Part shown: piece after piece, positions 63,158 through 64,000 of the stretch
Position numbering within the stretch: position 1 is the first letter of the stretch
Layout: every line of letters starts with the position of its first letter
Source: Paenibacillus sp. HGH0039
GTDB taxonomy: Bacteria > Bacillota > Bacilli > Paenibacillales > NBRC-103111
Length of the DNA: 64,000 nt
Assembly: GCF_000411255.1 (NCBI RefSeq)
Contig: NZ_KE150413.1
Coordinates: 2,208,580 to 2,272,579 of the forward strand
Reading direction: 5' to 3'
Made by a program: the position numbers and the translations under genes
The notes under the pieces: model-generated
The model's database searches: none
Seen by the model: the letters and a program-made list of their open reading frames with translations, nothing else
What the model was told of the DNA's origin: nothing

Positions 63158-64000
63158 ATGATACTTGTTAACGGTCAACAGATAAAGAAATACCACGCAG
63201 CTAACCTCGTGCTGGATGGAGTCACATTCGAAGTGCATGCCGGAGAAAAAATCGGTCTGATCGGCCGAAACGGCAGCGGCAAATCGACGCTGCTCCAGCT
63301 CATCTCCCGCCATCTGAGCATAGACGAGGGAATGCTGACACTCAAAAAAGAGCTCACGATCGGTTATTTGCCGCAAATACCGGTGGAGTTTGAAGGGCTT
63401 ACGGTGTATGAAGTGCTCGCTTACGGCTGCCGGCATTTAACGGCGTGTCAACAGGAGATGACGGCACTTGAGCACAATATGGCAGAGCCGGGCGCTTCGG
63501 CTGATTCGGTTCGCATGCAGGGGCTGCTGAACGCGTACGCGTCGGTTCAGGAACGCTTCGAGCGCGGAGGCGGCTATGAAATGGATGCTGCTATAGACTC
63601 CGTTGCAATCGGGCTTCAGATCTCGAAAGAGACGTATGCCCGTCAGTTCTCTACCTTTTCCGGCGGAGAAAAAACACGGATCGCGCTCGCTTCCCAATTA
63701 ATCATGCGGCCGGATCTGCTGCTGCTTGACGAACCGACGAATCATCTAGATTTAAGGGGAATCGAGTGGCTGGAGCAGTTTTTGCAAGGTTACGCGGGGG
63801 CCTGTGTCCTCGTTTCGCATGACCGTTATTTTCTTGACCGTACCGCTTCCAAAATGATCGAGCTGGAAGACGGAGAAGCTTTTACGTACCAAACGAACTA
63901 CAGCGGATATATGAAAGAGAAGGAAGAACGGCTGCTGCAGCAGTTCGCGCAGTATCAGGAACAGCAGAAAGTTATCAAAAAAATGAAAGAAACGATCCGG
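63158..64000 (+). CDS. ABC-F family ribosome protection-like ATPase, 5' part
   Basis: The reading frame is open to the window end (281 codons). RBS TAGGAGG lies seven bases before ATG 63158. NBD1 has Walker A (GRNGSGKST), signature (FSGGEKT), Walker B (LLLLDEPTNHLDL) and switch (SHDRYFLDR), all hallmarks of ABC-F. No transmembrane segments. The charged inter-domain linker begins at the window edge. Family members (Vga/Lsa/Msr/VmlR-like) displace antibiotics from the ribosome; others are housekeeping translation factors (EttA/Uup-like). The attenuator arrangement upstream favours an inducible resistance role, by inference. Confidence 0.9.
   Translation, partial: MILVNGQQIKKYHAANLVLDGVTFEVHAGEKIGLIGRNGSGKSTLLQLISRHLSIDEGMLTLKKELTIGYLPQIPVEFEGLTVYEVLAYGCRHLTACQQEMTALEHNMAEPGASADSVRMQGLLNAYASVQERFERGGGYEMDAAIDSVAIGLQISKETYARQFSTFSGGEKTRIALASQLIMRPDLLLLDEPTNHLDLRGIEWLEQFLQGYAGACVLVSHDRYFLDRTASKMIELEDGEAFTYQTNYSGYMKEKEERLLQQFAQYQEQQKVIKKMKETIR

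Overview
The window looks like chromosomal DNA of a Paenibacillus-type Firmicute. The support is strong GGAGG ribosome binding sites with frequent GTG/TTG starts, intrinsic terminators after most units, Bacillus-like ClpP, ECF sigma factor, KGG-type stress protein and ABC-F gene, and a very large non-ribosomal peptide synthetase operon. Genus is an inference; no rRNA or tRNA gene is present to anchor it.

Left flank (1-18.8 kb) is mixed accessory and housekeeping content. It opens with an ABC exporter whose ATPase is cut by the window edge, followed by its permease and an overlapping histidine kinase/response regulator pair (1-3245). A second two-component pair follows (3377-5531). Then come a membrane-anchored metallophosphoesterase, a large secreted lipoprotein resembling a glycoside hydrolase (minus strand), a small KGG-repeat stress protein with a sigma-B-like promoter, an MFS transporter preceded by a 31-codon ORF, a divergent LysR/SDR pair, a tandem GNAT protein, a secreted alpha/beta hydrolase, and a minus-strand ABC transporter (ATPase plus double-length permease) with a small membrane protein.

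The centre (about 18.97-59.5 kb) is one roughly 40 kb lipopeptide operon with a single recognisable promoter and one strong terminator. Gene order is: diaminobutyrate transaminase (EctB-like), type II thioesterase, trans-acting malonyl-CoA transacylase, an iturin/mycosubtilin-type PKS-NRPS hybrid of about 4246 residues (AL-ACP-KS-ACP-aminotransferase-C-[A remnant]-T-C-A-T-E), NRPSs of 2652, 2189 and 2704 residues, and an MFS exporter. Hand-read adenylation codes give Gly, Dab, Ser (with intact E, so D-Ser), Ser, Gly, an aromatic or bulky aliphatic residue, and Val. The predicted product is a beta-amino fatty acid joined to Gly-Dab-D-Ser-Ser-Gly-(Phe/Leu-like)-Val: a heptapeptide with one positive charge supplied by Dab. 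The first gene of the operon makes the Dab.

Four features make the assembly line unusual. The first amino-acid module keeps only the tail of its adenylation domain. The epimerization domain after the first Gly module has lost its catalytic motifs. There is no terminal thioesterase; the last protein ends in a condensation-like domain that is the best candidate for release or macrolactam formation. The Ser and Gly adenylation domains each occur twice in similar form, suggesting module duplication.

Right flank (59.6-64 kb) holds an HD-domain phosphohydrolase, a ClpP peptidase (minus strand), an ECF-like sigma factor with a candidate self-type promoter, an unknown 92-residue protein, and the start of an ABC-F ribosome-protection type gene. 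The ABC-F gene is preceded by a 47-codon leader ORF and an intrinsic terminator, an arrangement typical of antibiotic-responsive attenuation.
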